From Rothia santali (lineage in GTDB: Bacteria > Actinomycetota > Actinomycetes > Actinomycetales > Micrococcaceae): a stretch of 64,000 nucleotides of DNA. The position numbers were made by a program, and so were the translations under genes. The notes beneath the pieces are model-generated. The model did not search any database. It was not told the DNA's origin and saw nothing but the letters and a program-made list of their open reading frames with translations. Every line of letters starts with the position of its first letter. Within the stretch, counting starts at the first letter, position 1. The stretch lies in the NCBI RefSeq assembly GCF_024199905.1, contig NZ_JANAFB010000003.1, positions 62,001 to 126,000 of the forward strand. Direction: 5' to 3'. This document shows, one piece after another, positions 43,797 through 54,216 of the stretch.

Positions 43797-45890
43797 TCAG
43801 CGTCGCGAGGACTCCGCCTGCCGGAGCGCGTCGTCGAGCCGCGCGTCGAAGAACTCCTGCGTCGACCTGACGAAGGTGGCGGTCAGGTGATTGTCGTCCA
43901 CGAAGGTGTAGACGTTGCCGACCGTGGGCGAGCATACCCCCTCCGGGCAGACGAGGTCGTTCATCTCCATCGTCCCGAAGCCGGGGGTCCGCGGCCCGAC
44001 CCACTCGTCGAGCGGGTTGGCGGCCTCCAGCATTGGGGAGGTGTAGTCACAATCACCCCCGAGCCGCTGGCACTCCTCGTGCGAGACCTCGAAGCGCGGG
44101 TTGTCCCGGAACGCCACGACGTCGCTGCCGGCGGCGGTCACCTTCCGGACCATCTCCTCGGTCCCGGGGCGGACGTACTCCCCCTCCGCGCGGTCCTTCT
44201 CGAACGTGGAGGCGGTCCCCTGCAGGAAGACGACGTCGGCGCCGTAGTCCAGGACGAATCGCTCGGCGCGGGGCACCCAGTCGGCGCACGCGGCGTCGAA
44301 CGCGTTGTCCTCCGGCGTGGTGAAGTGGCAGCCGTGGCGGATGACGACGACGAGGTCCCAGCCCCGCTCCTCGGCGGTCCGGGTCAGCGCGGTCAGCCAC
44401 TGCTCGGTGTGGCTGTTGCCCACGGCCAGCACGCGCTGGGTCGGCTCGGCGTTGGGGACCGGATGGGCGCAGACGCCCTCCTCCATCCCGTAGGTCTCGA
44501 TGCCCTCCTCCGAGCACGGGCGGGTCTCGGTGAACAGGTCCGTGGCGCGGGCCGGGGCGTAGGGCAGGCTGACCCCGGTGGTCTCCGCCTCGGTCGTGGC
44601 GGCGGCGCCGGGGTCCTGCGATGCGGCGCCGGGGTTCTGCGACGCGGCGTTCTGGGTCACGTAGGCGCCGGTCATGTACGCGATCCGCCCCTGCCAGGCG
44701 CCGACCGCGCCCAGCACGAGGACGCCGCAGGCGCCGCAGACCGCGAGCGCGCGCCGTCGGCTGGCCGCGGGCCAGGCCCAGCCGCGCAGCGGCGCGTCGA
44801 CGTGCCGGGTGAGGAGGATCGAGAGCAGGATCGAGACCGCGATGATCGCCAGGCCCGCGACCGGCCCGGCCCGCTCCCCGCCGTCGAAGACGAGGTAGAA
44901 GACCAGGATCGGCCAGTGCACGAGGTACAGGGCGTAGGCCCGCCCGCCCAGGTAGACCATCGGCCGGGAGGCGAGGAGGCGGTCGACGCCGTACCGGCTC
45001 CCGGTGTCCCCGGCGACGATCACCAGCGCCGCGGCGAGGGTCGGCAGGAGCGCCGCGTAGCCGGGGAACGCGCCCTCGACCTCCACGACGACGCCGCACA
45101 GCACGATCGCGATGACGCCCAGCCACCCCAGCGCCACCCGCAGCCGCGCGGACAGCCGGAGCGAGGGCAGCGCGAGCGCCACGAGCGAACCCAGGGCGAA
45201 CTCCCACAGGCGGGCGAAGGTGTTGAAGTAGGCGGCCTGCTGGTTCGCCGCGGTGAACCAGACCGAGAAGGCCAGCGAGCCGGCGAGGACGATCCCGAAG
45301 AGCAGGGCGAGGGCCGGGCGGACGCCCCAGCCGCGGCGTCGGGCCCAGAGCCCGCCCAGGGCGATGAGCACGGGCCAGAGGAGGAAGACCTGGCCCTGCA
45401 TGGACAGCGACCAGAAGTGCCGCAGCGGCGAGGCGAGGGAGGCGTCGGTGGCGTAGTAGTCGACGTGGTGCGCCGCGGAGAACCAGTTGGAGGCGTACGT
45501 GACGACCGCGAGGGACTCCCCCATGATCTCGTGCCACCGGCCCGCGGGGTACCAGAGCCGGGTCGCCAGCAGGACGCCGAGCACGGTCAGCACCGCGAGC
45601 GGCAGGATCCGCTTGAACACGTGGGTCCAGTACCCGCTGATCTGGCGGATCCCCAGCGGCTTGCCGGCCTCGAGCTTGCGGGCGAAGCTGCCCGTGAGGA
45701 GGAAGGCCGAGATGAGCAGGAACACGTCGACGCCGCCGGAGACCCGGCCGAGCCAGATGTGGAAGACCACCACGAGCAGGATCGCCACGGTGCGCAGGCC
45801 GTCGACCTCCGGGCGGTAGCGGCGCTGCCCGTCGTGCTGCTCGGGAGCCGCCGGCGCGGAGGGGGCCGGGTGCGTGGTGGAGGATCGCAT
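43797..45890 (-). CDS. second acyltransferase 3-SGNH protein
   Basis: 697 residues from ATG 45888-45890. Same architecture as its neighbour: RPEVDGLRTVAILLVVVFHIWLGRVSGGVDVFLLISAFLL, HVFKRILPLAVLTVLGVLLATRL, SPLRHFWSLSMQGQVFLLWPV; C-terminal SGNH part VLAVGNSHTEQWLTALTRTAEERG and TFVDDNHLTATFVRSTQEFFD. The two are tandem paralogues, diverging mainly in the periplasmic linker. No ribosome-binding site is obvious before the ATG, and the open frame continues upstream as Arg/Pro-rich sequence, so the start is uncertain. A TAGTAT motif about 260 bases upstream may be the promoter. Confidence 0.9.
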   Translation of the reverse strand: MRSSTTHPAPSAPAAPEQHDGQRRYRPEVDGLRTVAILLVVVFHIWLGRVSGGVDVFLLISAFLLTGSFARKLEAGKPLGIRQISGYWTHVFKRILPLAVLTVLGVLLATRLWYPAGRWHEIMGESLAVVTYASNWFSAAHHVDYYATDASLASPLRHFWSLSMQGQVFLLWPVLIALGGLWARRRGWGVRPALALLFGIVLAGSLAFSVWFTAANQQAAYFNTFARLWEFALGSLVALALPSLRLSARLRVALGWLGVIAIVLCGVVVEVEGAFPGYAALLPTLAAALVIVAGDTGSRYGVDRLLASRPMVYLGGRAYALYLVHWPILVFYLVFDGGERAGPVAGLAIIAVSILLSILLTRHVDAPLRGWAWPAASRRRALAVCGACGVLVLGAVGAWQGRIAYMTGAYVTQNAASQNPGAASQDPGAAATTEAETTGVSLPYAPARATDLFTETRPCSEEGIETYGMEEGVCAHPVPNAEPTQRVLAVGNSHTEQWLTALTRTAEERGWDLVVVIRHGCHFTTPEDNAFDAACADWVPRAERFVLDYGADVVFLQGTASTFEKDRAEGEYVRPGTEEMVRKVTAAGSDVVAFRDNPRFEVSHEECQRLGGDCDYTSPMLEAANPLDEWVGPRTPGFGTMEMNDLVCPEGVCSPTVGNVYTFVDDNHLTATFVRSTQEFFDARLDDALRQAESSRR

Positions 45891-46353
45891 GCGTGGTGGT
45901 GGCCGCGCCGGTCGCGGAGCGCGGCGGTGACGGCTCCGGGATCCGGGCCTCGCGGGCGTGCGGGCGGCCGGGAGTTCCCTTCTGCTCGGCCGGAAGCGGG
46001 GCGCCGGGCGGGACGCGGGGTCCGGTGCGCGGCGGTCGGGCGCGCGGGCGACCGGCTTCGGGCTGACGGGCGGTTTCACCTGCGCTGGCGGCGGCGCCGG
46101 GGCAGGGGGCCGGAGGGACGCTCCCGACGACGGGGCTCGCCGACCGTCCTCGATACTACCGGGTCGGGGGGTTCCGGGAAAAGCGACGTGGGTCACCGGA
46201 GCACCCGCCCACGCCGGGCTGACCGGGGACCATGTCCGCCGCGGGGCCGGCCGGGCCTGCGCCCCGGGGACGCGGAAGGGCCCCGCGACAGCAGTCGCGG
46301 GGCCCTTCCTGCGGAGCCGAGCCGGCCACTGGGCCGGCGCCTCGGGGAGAGGG
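45891..46353. other. spacer between groEL and the acyltransferase gene
   Basis: 460 bases. Contains the groEL terminator (46274-46309) and a possible minus-strand promoter: TAGTAT near 46153-46158 with TTTTCC 18 bases upstream. The rest is GC-rich without recognisable genes, though it could encode an N-terminal extension of the acyltransferase. Confidence 0.45.
46274..46309 (-). terminator. groEL terminator
   Basis: Perfect 16-bp stem (46274-46289, 46294-46309), loop AGCA, ~45 bases downstream of the groEL stop. Confidence 0.85.
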
Positions 46354-47991
<1,638 letters not shown>

Positions 47992-48288
47992 CTACTTCTC
48001 GACGACGGCCAGCACGTCGCGGGCGGAGAGCACCAGGAAGTCCTGGCCCGAGTACTTGACCTCGGTCCCGCCGTACTTGGAGTAGATGACGATGTCGCCC
48101 TCGGCGACGTCGACGGGGATGCGGTTGCCCTTCTCGTCCACGCGGCCGGGGCCGACGGCGACGACCTTGCCCTCCTGGGGCTTCTCCTTGGCGGTCTCGG
48201 GGATGACCAGGCCGGAGGCGGTGGTCTGCTCGGCCTCGACGGGCTGAACGACGATGCGGTCTTCGAGGGGCTTGATGGAGACGGACAT
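47992..48288 (-). CDS. groES: co-chaperonin GroES
   Basis: 98 residues, normal length. [47 protein letters not shown] contains the mobile loop; the C-terminus is [25 protein letters not shown]. It caps GroEL during folding. First gene of the groES-groEL operon, with a CIRCE operator ~95 bases upstream. Confidence 0.98.
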   Translation of the reverse strand: MSVSIKPLEDRIVVQPVEAEQTTASGLVIPETAKEKPQEGKVVAVGPGRVDEKGNRIPVDVAEGDIVIYSKYGGTEVKYSGQDFLVLSARDVLAVVEK

Positions 48289-48382
48289 GGGTGACCTTCT
48301 TCCGTAGATGGATCAGTATCAAGGCGTGAGCCGCGGGGGCGTGCCAACCGTCGTCGCGGTGCCGATTGAGCGCCGGGCCCAG

Positions 48383-48409
48383 TTAGCACCCTGAGTGCCA
48401 GAGTGCTAA
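48383..48409. promoter_or_regulatory. CIRCE element (HrcA operator)
   Basis: TTAGCACCC-N9-GAGTGCTAA, one mismatch from the CIRCE consensus TTAGCACTC-N9-GAGTGCTAA. It lies directly downstream of the groES -10, the usual position for HrcA repression relieved by heat. Confidence 0.95.
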
Positions 48410-48413
48410 CACG

Positions 48414-48443
48414 ACTCTATTCCGGGGATTAGCAGAGGGTCAA
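48414..48443 (-). promoter_or_regulatory. groES-groEL promoter
   Basis: TTGACC (48438-48443), 18-bp spacer, TAGAGT (48414-48419) on the minus strand, immediately upstream of CIRCE. Confidence 0.75.
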
Positions 48444-48498
48444 GGCGAGTGCCAGCCCGCGTCGTCCGCCCGGCCGCCGCCCGGCGCGCGCGACGCGC

Positions 48499-48504
48499 TA
48501 GGGT
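48499..48504 (+). promoter_or_regulatory. -10 element of leaderless methyltransferase mRNA
   Basis: TAGGGT ending six bases before ATG 48511, without a Shine-Dalgarno. Confidence 0.5.
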
Positions 48505-48510
48505 GAACCC

Positions 48511-49791
48511 ATGCCTGCCGAGTACACCGCCGACGAACTGGCCCTCCTGGACGGGATCGAGTACCGGGAGGGCGACGTCCTGGCCCTGTCCGCCCGCCTG
48601 CGGGACCGGGGCCTGGGCCCCGAGCGGACCGCGGACCTGCTGACCCAGGCCAGGCTGCGGGGCGAGGCCGCGGCCAAGTTCGGCGCGGCCGAGGCCGCCC
48701 GGATGCTGCTGACCCGCGACGGCCTGGAGCAGGCCACCCGCCGCGCCGTGGCCCGGCTGCACGCGCGGCGGTTCCGCGAGGCCGGGATCGGCTCGGTCGC
48801 CGACCTGGGCTGCGGGCTCGGCGGGGACTCGGCGGCCTTCGCCCGCGAGGGCCTGCGGGTGCTCGCGGTCGAGCGGGACCCGCGCACCGCCGCCTTCGCC
48901 GCCCACAACCTCGCCCCGCACCCCGCGGCCGAGGTGCGGCGCGCCGACGTCGCCGAGCTGGACCTGGGCGCCCTGGCCGACGCCGCGGGCCGCCCGGTCG
49001 AGGCCCTCTGGCTCGACCCCGCCCGCCGCGAGGAGCCCGGGTCCCGCCGCTCCCCCGGCGGGCAGGCCCGGCGGATCTTCGACCCGGAGGCCTTCTCTCC
49101 GCCGTTCTCCCTCATCGAGGCGCTCGCGCGCACCGGCCTGCCCCTGGGCGTGAAGATGGGCCCCGGTATGGACCGCGCGGCGATCCCAGCCGGGGCCGAG
49201 GCCGAGTGGGTCAGCCACCGCGGCGAGGTCGTGGAGCTGGTCCTGTGGTTCAACGCGCTGCGCTCCCCCGGCGTCCGCCGGCGCGCCACGGTGCTGGGCC
49301 CCGACCCCCTGGAGCCCGAGGTCCTCGCGAGCCTGGCCTCCGGGGACGACTTCGGGCGCGGCCCCGAGGCGCCGGTCGGCGAGCCCGGCGCGTTCCTCTA
49401 CGAGCCCGACGGCGCCGTCATCCGGGCCGAGCTGGTGGACCGGCTGGCCGGGGCGACCGGCGGCCGCCTGGTGGACCCGCGCATCGCCTACGTCTTCTCG
49501 GACGAGGAGCACCGGCTCGACTGGGCCACCGGGTGGCGGGTGCTCGAGGCCCTGCCGCTGCACGCGAAGCCGCTCAAGCGCTGGGTGCGCGAGCACGGCG
49601 TGACGGACCTGACGATCAAGAAGCGCGGGGTCGACGTCGTGCCCGAGGCCCTGCGGAGGCAGCTGCTGGCCGGTGCGAAGCGCGGCGGGGGCCGGGGGCG
49701 GCGGGGCCCGCTGGTGCTGACCCGCTGGGACGCGGCCGAGGGCGAGCGGCGGGGGGCCTTCGCCGTCGAACCGCTCGGGCCCGCCGACTGA
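48511..49791 (+). CDS. class I SAM methyltransferase, THUMP-like domain
   Basis: 426 residues. SAM motif I VADLGCGLGGDSAAFAREGLRVLAVERDPRTAAFAAHNL, then WLDPARREEPGSRRSPGGQARRIFDPEAFSPPFSLIEALA; the C-terminal THUMP-like region includes VLEALPLHAKPLKRWVREHGVTDLTIKKRGVDVVPEALRRQLL. The architecture suggests RNA methylation, but the target is not known. TAGGGT six bases before the ATG indicates a leaderless mRNA. It is divergent from the groES operon, ~100 bases from CIRCE. Confidence 0.92.
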   Translation: MPAEYTADELALLDGIEYREGDVLALSARLRDRGLGPERTADLLTQARLRGEAAAKFGAAEAARMLLTRDGLEQATRRAVARLHARRFREAGIGSVADLGCGLGGDSAAFAREGLRVLAVERDPRTAAFAAHNLAPHPAAEVRRADVAELDLGALADAAGRPVEALWLDPARREEPGSRRSPGGQARRIFDPEAFSPPFSLIEALARTGLPLGVKMGPGMDRAAIPAGAEAEWVSHRGEVVELVLWFNALRSPGVRRRATVLGPDPLEPEVLASLASGDDFGRGPEAPVGEPGAFLYEPDGAVIRAELVDRLAGATGGRLVDPRIAYVFSDEEHRLDWATGWRVLEALPLHAKPLKRWVREHGVTDLTIKKRGVDVVPEALRRQLLAGAKRGGGRGRRGPLVLTRWDAAEGERRGAFAVEPLGPAD

Positions 49792-49900
49792 GACCGGGCC
49801 CCTCCCCGGGACGGGCGCCGCGTGTCCGCCGGCCGGACCGGGTGGGGCCGGGGCCCCTCGCGCGGTTAGGATGGATCGACCCTAATTGGAGGCCCGCCCC

Positions 49901-51052
49901 ATGATCGAGTTCTCTCGCTCCGCCCCGTCCACGCTCGGCGTGGAGTGGGAGGTCGCGCTGGTGGACCGGAAGACCGGTGCCACCCGGCCCGCGGCCGAGG
50001 AGGTCTTCGACGCCATCGAGGCGACGGAGCCGAGCCTGGCCCACCCCGACGGCCAGGCACCGCACATCGCGCGCGAGTTCCTCGCGAACACCGTGGAGAT
50101 GGTCACCGGCGTCGCGAGCAGCGTCGCCGAGGCCACCGACCAGCTGCAGGACCTCACCGAGAAGCTGCACGCCCTCACGGACCCGCTGGGCATCGACCTG
50201 TTCTCCGCGGGCACCCACCCCCTGGCCGAGTGGCGGACCGAGCAGATCTCCGCCAAGGAGCGCTACCAGAAGGTCCTGGACCGCACGCAGTACTGGGGCC
50301 ACCAGATGCTCATGTACGGCATCCACGTCCACGTGGGCCTCGACTCCCGGGACAAGGCCCTGCCCGCGGTCAACCAGCTGGTCAACTACTACCCGCACCT
50401 GCTGGCGCTCTCCGCCAACTCCCCCTACTGGGGCGGGCACGACACCGGCTACGCATCCCAGCGCGCCATGATCTTCCAGCAGATCCCCACGGCCGGGCTG
50501 CCCTTCGGCTTCGAGGAGTGGCACGAGTTCGAGGACTACACCCGGGACCTGCTGCAGACCGGCGTCATCGACGAGCCCTCGGAGAACCGCTGGGACGTCC
50601 GCCCGGTGGCCCAGTACGGCACCGTGGAGATGCGGGTGTGCGACGGCGTCTCGACGCTGGAGGAGATCGGGGCCCTGACCGCGCTCACCCAGTGCCTGGT
50701 GGAGGAGACCTCGCGGCGGGTCGACGCCGGGGAGCGCATCCCCGTGATGCCCCGCTGGCACGCCGAGGAGAACAAGTGGCGCGCGGCCCGCTACGGCATC
50801 GAGGCGATCATCATCCAGGACGCCCAGAACAACGAGCGCCTGGTCACCGACGACACGATCGACCTGCTGAACCGGCTGGAGCCCATCGCCCGCCAGCTCG
50901 GCTGCTCGGAGGAGCTGACCGGGATCGAGCGGATCATCGAGCGCGGCCCGGGGTACCTGCGGCAGCGCCGGGTCGCGAAGGACGCCGGGGGCGACCTCCG
51001 TGCCGTGGTGCAGGACATCACCGACCTGACCCGCCACGGCTTCCGGGACTAG
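49901..51052 (+). CDS. GCS2-family carboxylate-amine ligase (glutamate--cysteine ligase type)
   Basis: 383 residues from ATG 49901 behind TTGGAGG. Family landmarks: STLGVEWEVALVD, EFLANTVEMVTG, AGTHPLAEW, YWGHQMLMYGIHVHVGLDSRDKALPAVNQL, QYGTVEMRVCDG, ENKWRAARYGIEAIII. GCS2 proteins ligate glutamate to an amine or thiol. In an organism with mycothiol (mshA is nearby) the true substrate is uncertain, so the name should stay at family level. Confidence 0.92.
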   Translation: MIEFSRSAPSTLGVEWEVALVDRKTGATRPAAEEVFDAIEATEPSLAHPDGQAPHIAREFLANTVEMVTGVASSVAEATDQLQDLTEKLHALTDPLGIDLFSAGTHPLAEWRTEQISAKERYQKVLDRTQYWGHQMLMYGIHVHVGLDSRDKALPAVNQLVNYYPHLLALSANSPYWGGHDTGYASQRAMIFQQIPTAGLPFGFEEWHEFEDYTRDLLQTGVIDEPSENRWDVRPVAQYGTVEMRVCDGVSTLEEIGALTALTQCLVEETSRRVDAGERIPVMPRWHAEENKWRAARYGIEAIIIQDAQNNERLVTDDTIDLLNRLEPIARQLGCSEELTGIERIIERGPGYLRQRRVAKDAGGDLRAVVQDITDLTRHGFRD

Positions 51053-51092
51053 GGGCACGACGCCGGGGCGGTCCGCCCCAGCGGCCGTCCGC

Positions 51093-52367
51093 TCAGGCGG
51101 GGACGCTGACCGTGGTCACCGGCAGCGACGGGTCCGCGGTGAAGCCGAGCCCGGTCGGCGGGACCCTGGCCGCCACGAGCCGGGCCCCCAGCGCCGCGAC
51201 CATCGCCCCGTTGTCCGTGCAGAGCGAGAGCCGCGGGACCACCAGGCGGATCCCGTGCCGCTCGCAGCGCTCGGCGGTGAGCGCCCGCAGCCGCGAGTTC
51301 GCCGCGACGCCCCCGCCCAGCAGCAGCGTGTCGATGCCGTTCTCGGTGCAGGCCAGCATCGCCTTGGCGGTGATGACGTCCGCGACCGCCTCCTGGAAGG
51401 ACGCCGCGACGTCGGCCGCCGGGACCTCCTCCCCGCGGGCCTCGCAGCCCTCGACGACGCGCGCGACCGCGGTCTTCAGCCCCGAGAACGAGAAGTCGTA
51501 CCGGTGGCTGCCGGGCGCCTCGGCGCTGCCCATGTACTTGCCGGCGGTCAGGCCGCGCGGGAAGCGGAAGGCCTCGGGGTCGCCCTCGGCGGCGGCGCGG
51601 TCGATCGCGGGCCCGCCCGGGTAGCCGAGGCCCAGCAGGCGGGCCACCTTGTCGTAGGCCTCGCCCGCGGCGTCGTCGAGGGTCGCGCCGAGCAGCCGGA
51701 CCGAGCCGGCGATGTCCGCGACCTTGAGGATCTCGGTGTGCCCCCCGGAGACCAGCAGCGCGCCGAGGCCCTCCGGCAGCGCGCCGCCGGACTCGGCCTC
51801 GGGCAGCCCGCCGCCGGCCAGCAGGCCCACCCCCACGTGGGCGACCAGGTGGTTCACGGCGTAGAGCGGCTTGCCGGTGGCCACCGCGAGCGCCTTGGCC
51901 GCGCTGACCCCGACCATCAGGGCGCCCGCGAGGCCCGGGCCGCTGGTCACGGCCAGGGCGTCGACGTCGTCCAGGGTCAGCCCGGCGTCGGCCAGGGCGG
52001 CGTCGAGCGCGGGGATCATGGCCTCGAGGTGGGCGCGGGAGGCGATCTCGGGGATGACGCCGCCGAAGCGCTCGTGCTCCTCCATCGAGGAGGAGACGGT
52101 GTTGGTCAGCAGCGTGCTCCCGGCGACGATGCCGATGCCCGTCTCGTCGCAGGAGGACTCGATGCCGAGCACGATGGGGCCGCGGCGGGACGCGGCCGGG
52201 GCGGCGTCGGCCTGGGCAGCTTCGGTCGGGGCTGCGGTGGCCGCCGGCGCGGCGTCGGGAGCCGGAACGGCGTCCGGAGCCGGGGCGGCGTCCGGAGCCG
52301 GTACGGCCTCGACGGGGGCGGACGCGGCGTCGGCCGGGCGCGGTGCGGTGGTCTCGGGCTGGTTCAC
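51093..52367 (-). CDS. tsaD: tRNA N6-adenosine threonylcarbamoyltransferase
   Basis: Transfers the threonylcarbamoyl group to A37 of ANN-decoding tRNAs. 424 residues; core [47 protein letters not shown] (metal histidines), [52 protein letters not shown]. It has an extra ~62-residue Ala/Pro-rich N-terminus ([20 protein letters not shown]) encoded by direct repeats. The GTG start (52365-52367) overlaps the rimI stop. If the leader is not translated, a downstream start near GPIVLG is possible. Confidence 0.96.
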   Translation of the reverse strand: MNQPETTAPRPADAASAPVEAVPAPDAAPAPDAVPAPDAAPAATAAPTEAAQADAAPAASRRGPIVLGIESSCDETGIGIVAGSTLLTNTVSSSMEEHERFGGVIPEIASRAHLEAMIPALDAALADAGLTLDDVDALAVTSGPGLAGALMVGVSAAKALAVATGKPLYAVNHLVAHVGVGLLAGGGLPEAESGGALPEGLGALLVSGGHTEILKVADIAGSVRLLGATLDDAAGEAYDKVARLLGLGYPGGPAIDRAAAEGDPEAFRFPRGLTAGKYMGSAEAPGSHRYDFSFSGLKTAVARVVEGCEARGEEVPAADVAASFQEAVADVITAKAMLACTENGIDTLLLGGGVAANSRLRALTAERCERHGIRLVVPRLSLCTDNGAMVAALGARLVAARVPPTGLGFTADPSLPVTTVSVPA

Positions 52368-52867
52368 GGTCGGGGATCGCCTTCCGGGGTCAGGGTCTTG
52401 CGCATGATCACGGCGTCGGCGCCGTCGGGGTAGTAGCGGCGGCGCACGTGGATCCGCTCGTAGCCGAGGGAGGAGTAGAGGCCCTCCGCGCGCGGGTTGT
52501 CCGCGCGGACCTCGAGCATCATGGTCGCCGCGCCGGCCTCGCGGGCCTGCCGGTGCATGCGCTCCATGAGCCAGCGGCCCACGCCGCGGCCCTCGTGCTC
52601 GGGGACCACGGCGATGGTCTGCACGTCGCCGGTGTCCCCCACGGCCATCATGCCCGCGTAGGCCACGACGACGCCGGCCCCGTCCTGGACCACCGTGTAC
52701 CGCCGGGTGGGGTGCCCGACCTCGGCGAGGAGCATCTCCAGCGGCCAGGCGTCGGCGGGGAACAGGCGCACCTCGAGGCGGTGCACGGCCTCGACGTCGG
52801 CGAGCTCCAGCGGGCGGGCGGAGTAGCCCGCGGGCGGGGGCGCGGGCGCCGGCGTCTCCGGGCTCAT
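52364..52867 (-). CDS. rimI: ribosomal protein S18-alanine N-acetyltransferase
   Basis: 167-residue [43 protein letters not shown], acetyl-CoA loop [69 protein letters not shown]: the RimI pattern ending in YY. It lies between tsaB and tsaD with ATGA and GTGA overlaps on both sides, the classic arrangement. Confidence 0.95.
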   Translation of the reverse strand: MSPETPAPAPPPAGYSARPLELADVEAVHRLEVRLFPADAWPLEMLLAEVGHPTRRYTVVQDGAGVVVAYAGMMAVGDTGDVQTIAVVPEHEGRGVGRWLMERMHRQAREAGAATMMLEVRADNPRAEGLYSSLGYERIHVRRRYYPDGADAVIMRKTLTPEGDPRP

Positions 52868-53643
52868 CGGAGGGCCCGCTTCCGCGGGGCGGGGACGCGG
52901 GCGTCGGAGCCGCGCAGGTACAGCGGGGAGGTGCCGGTCGAGGCGGCGTCGAGGCCGGCGCGCAGCGCGGCCCGGACCAGGTCCTCGGCGGTGGGCTGCA
53001 CGGCGTCGTGCCCGGGCAGCGCGGTCAGCGACTCGGGGTACAGCAAGGCTCCGCGGCCGGCGACCGGGGGCTCGGCCGAGGGCGCGGCCGGTGCCGGCTC
53101 GGCGTCCTCGGCCGGCTCGCCGTCCGCGGCCGCCGGGTAGAGGGCTGCGCCGATCTCCGCCGCCGGTCCCACCGCCGGGCCGGCCGCGCGGCGGTAGCCC
53201 TCCTCGAGGATCTCGTAGTCGGCCGCGTAGACCTCGCGGCGCCGGGCGTCCGTGACCACCCGCAGGATGCGGTGCCCGGCCGCGCGGGCGGCGTCGTGGG
53301 CGGCCTCCGCCACGGCGTCGAGGCTCACGACGCCGCGCACCTGCGTCCCCCAGGCCCAGGCCAGGGTCCGGGCGGTCACGATCCCGGCGCGCAGGCCGGT
53401 GAAGGGGCCCGGGCCCACGCCGGTCAGGACCATCCCCAGCTCGGGGCCCTCGACGCCCGCGGCGCGGAGCAGTTCCTCCACGCCCGGGGCCATGACCTCC
53501 GCGTGGGACCGGGTGTCCTCGGTCCGGAAGGCGCCGAGCACCTCGACCGGGCCCGCGTAGGGCCGGCCCGAGGCGGCGGCGTCCTCCACGCGGATCAGGG
53601 CGCCGCTGGCGATGGACGAAGTATCACAACCGAGTATCAGCAC
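52864..53643 (-). CDS. tsaB: tRNA threonylcarbamoyladenosine biosynthesis protein TsaB
   Basis: 259-residue partner of TsaD and Tsa[85 protein letters not shown] are typical. The GTG start (53641-53643) lies six bases after TAGACT (53650-53655), which overlaps the tsaE stop, so a second, internal, leaderless promoter is likely. Overlaps rimI by four bases. An acidic Ala/Glu/Pro insertion lies at ~160-195. Confidence 0.95.
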   Translation of the reverse strand: MLILGCDTSSIASGALIRVEDAAASGRPYAGPVEVLGAFRTEDTRSHAEVMAPGVEELLRAAGVEGPELGMVLTGVGPGPFTGLRAGIVTARTLAWAWGTQVRGVVSLDAVAEAAHDAARAAGHRILRVVTDARRREVYAADYEILEEGYRRAAGPAVGPAAEIGAALYPAAADGEPAEDAEPAPAAPSAEPPVAGRGALLYPESLTALPGHDAVQPTAEDLVRAALRAGLDAASTGTSPLYLRGSDARVPAPRKRALR

Positions 53644-53649
53644 CCGATC

Positions 53650-53655
53650 AGTCTA
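53650..53655 (-). promoter_or_regulatory. internal -10 element before tsaB
   Basis: TAGACT, six bases before the tsaB GTG and overlapping the tsaE stop codon. Confidence 0.45.
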
Positions 53656-54216
53656 ATGCCGCGCCGCCTCGAGCAGCTTCAGCGTGAGCGGGCCGGTCAG
53701 CTCCTCGCGCCACCGGGGGCCGTGGAAGCTCATGCGCAGGATCCGCGGGTCGGAGTCCTCCTCCGAGCCCTCGACCGTCGGGGCGCCGGTGCCCACGGCG
53801 CGCTCCAACTCCACCTCGACCCGGGACTCGGCGAGGTGCTCCACGAGGCCCCTGCCCCACTCGACCACGGTCACGGCGCCGTCCATCGAGTACTCGAGGT
53901 CCAGGTCGTCGACCTCCTCGGCGCTCCCGAGGCGGTAGGCGTCCACGTGCACCAGGGAGGGGCCGCCGGGGCGGGCGCCCTCCGGGTCGTTGCGATGCAC
54001 CCGGGAGAGCACGAACGTCGGCGAGATCACGCTCCCGGAGATCCCCAGCCCGGCGCCGAGGGCCCGGGTGAAGGTGGTCTTCCCGGCCCCGAGCTCCCCG
54101 GTCAGGATCAGGAGGTCCCCGGCCCTCAGGCTCCCCGCGAGCACGTGGGCCACGCGCTGGGTGGCCTCGGTCCCGTGCAGCTCCAGCACCGCGGTGCCCC
54201 GTGCCTCAGCAGTCAT
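53653..54216 (-). CDS. tsaE: tRNA threonylcarbamoyladenosine biosynthesis ATPase TsaE
   Basis: 187 residues. Walker A LTGELGAGKTTFTRALGAGLGISGSVISPTFVLSRVH and Walker B-like VHVDAYRLGSAEEVDDLDLEYSMDGAVTVVEWG are complete. It powers the TsaBD complex. The start overlaps the 3' end of alr by 11 bases. Confidence 0.96.
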   Translation of the reverse strand: MTAEARGTAVLELHGTEATQRVAHVLAGSLRAGDLLILTGELGAGKTTFTRALGAGLGISGSVISPTFVLSRVHRNDPEGARPGGPSLVHVDAYRLGSAEEVDDLDLEYSMDGAVTVVEWGRGLVEHLAESRVEVELERAVGTGAPTVEGSEEDSDPRILRMSFHGPRWREELTGPLTLKLLEAARH

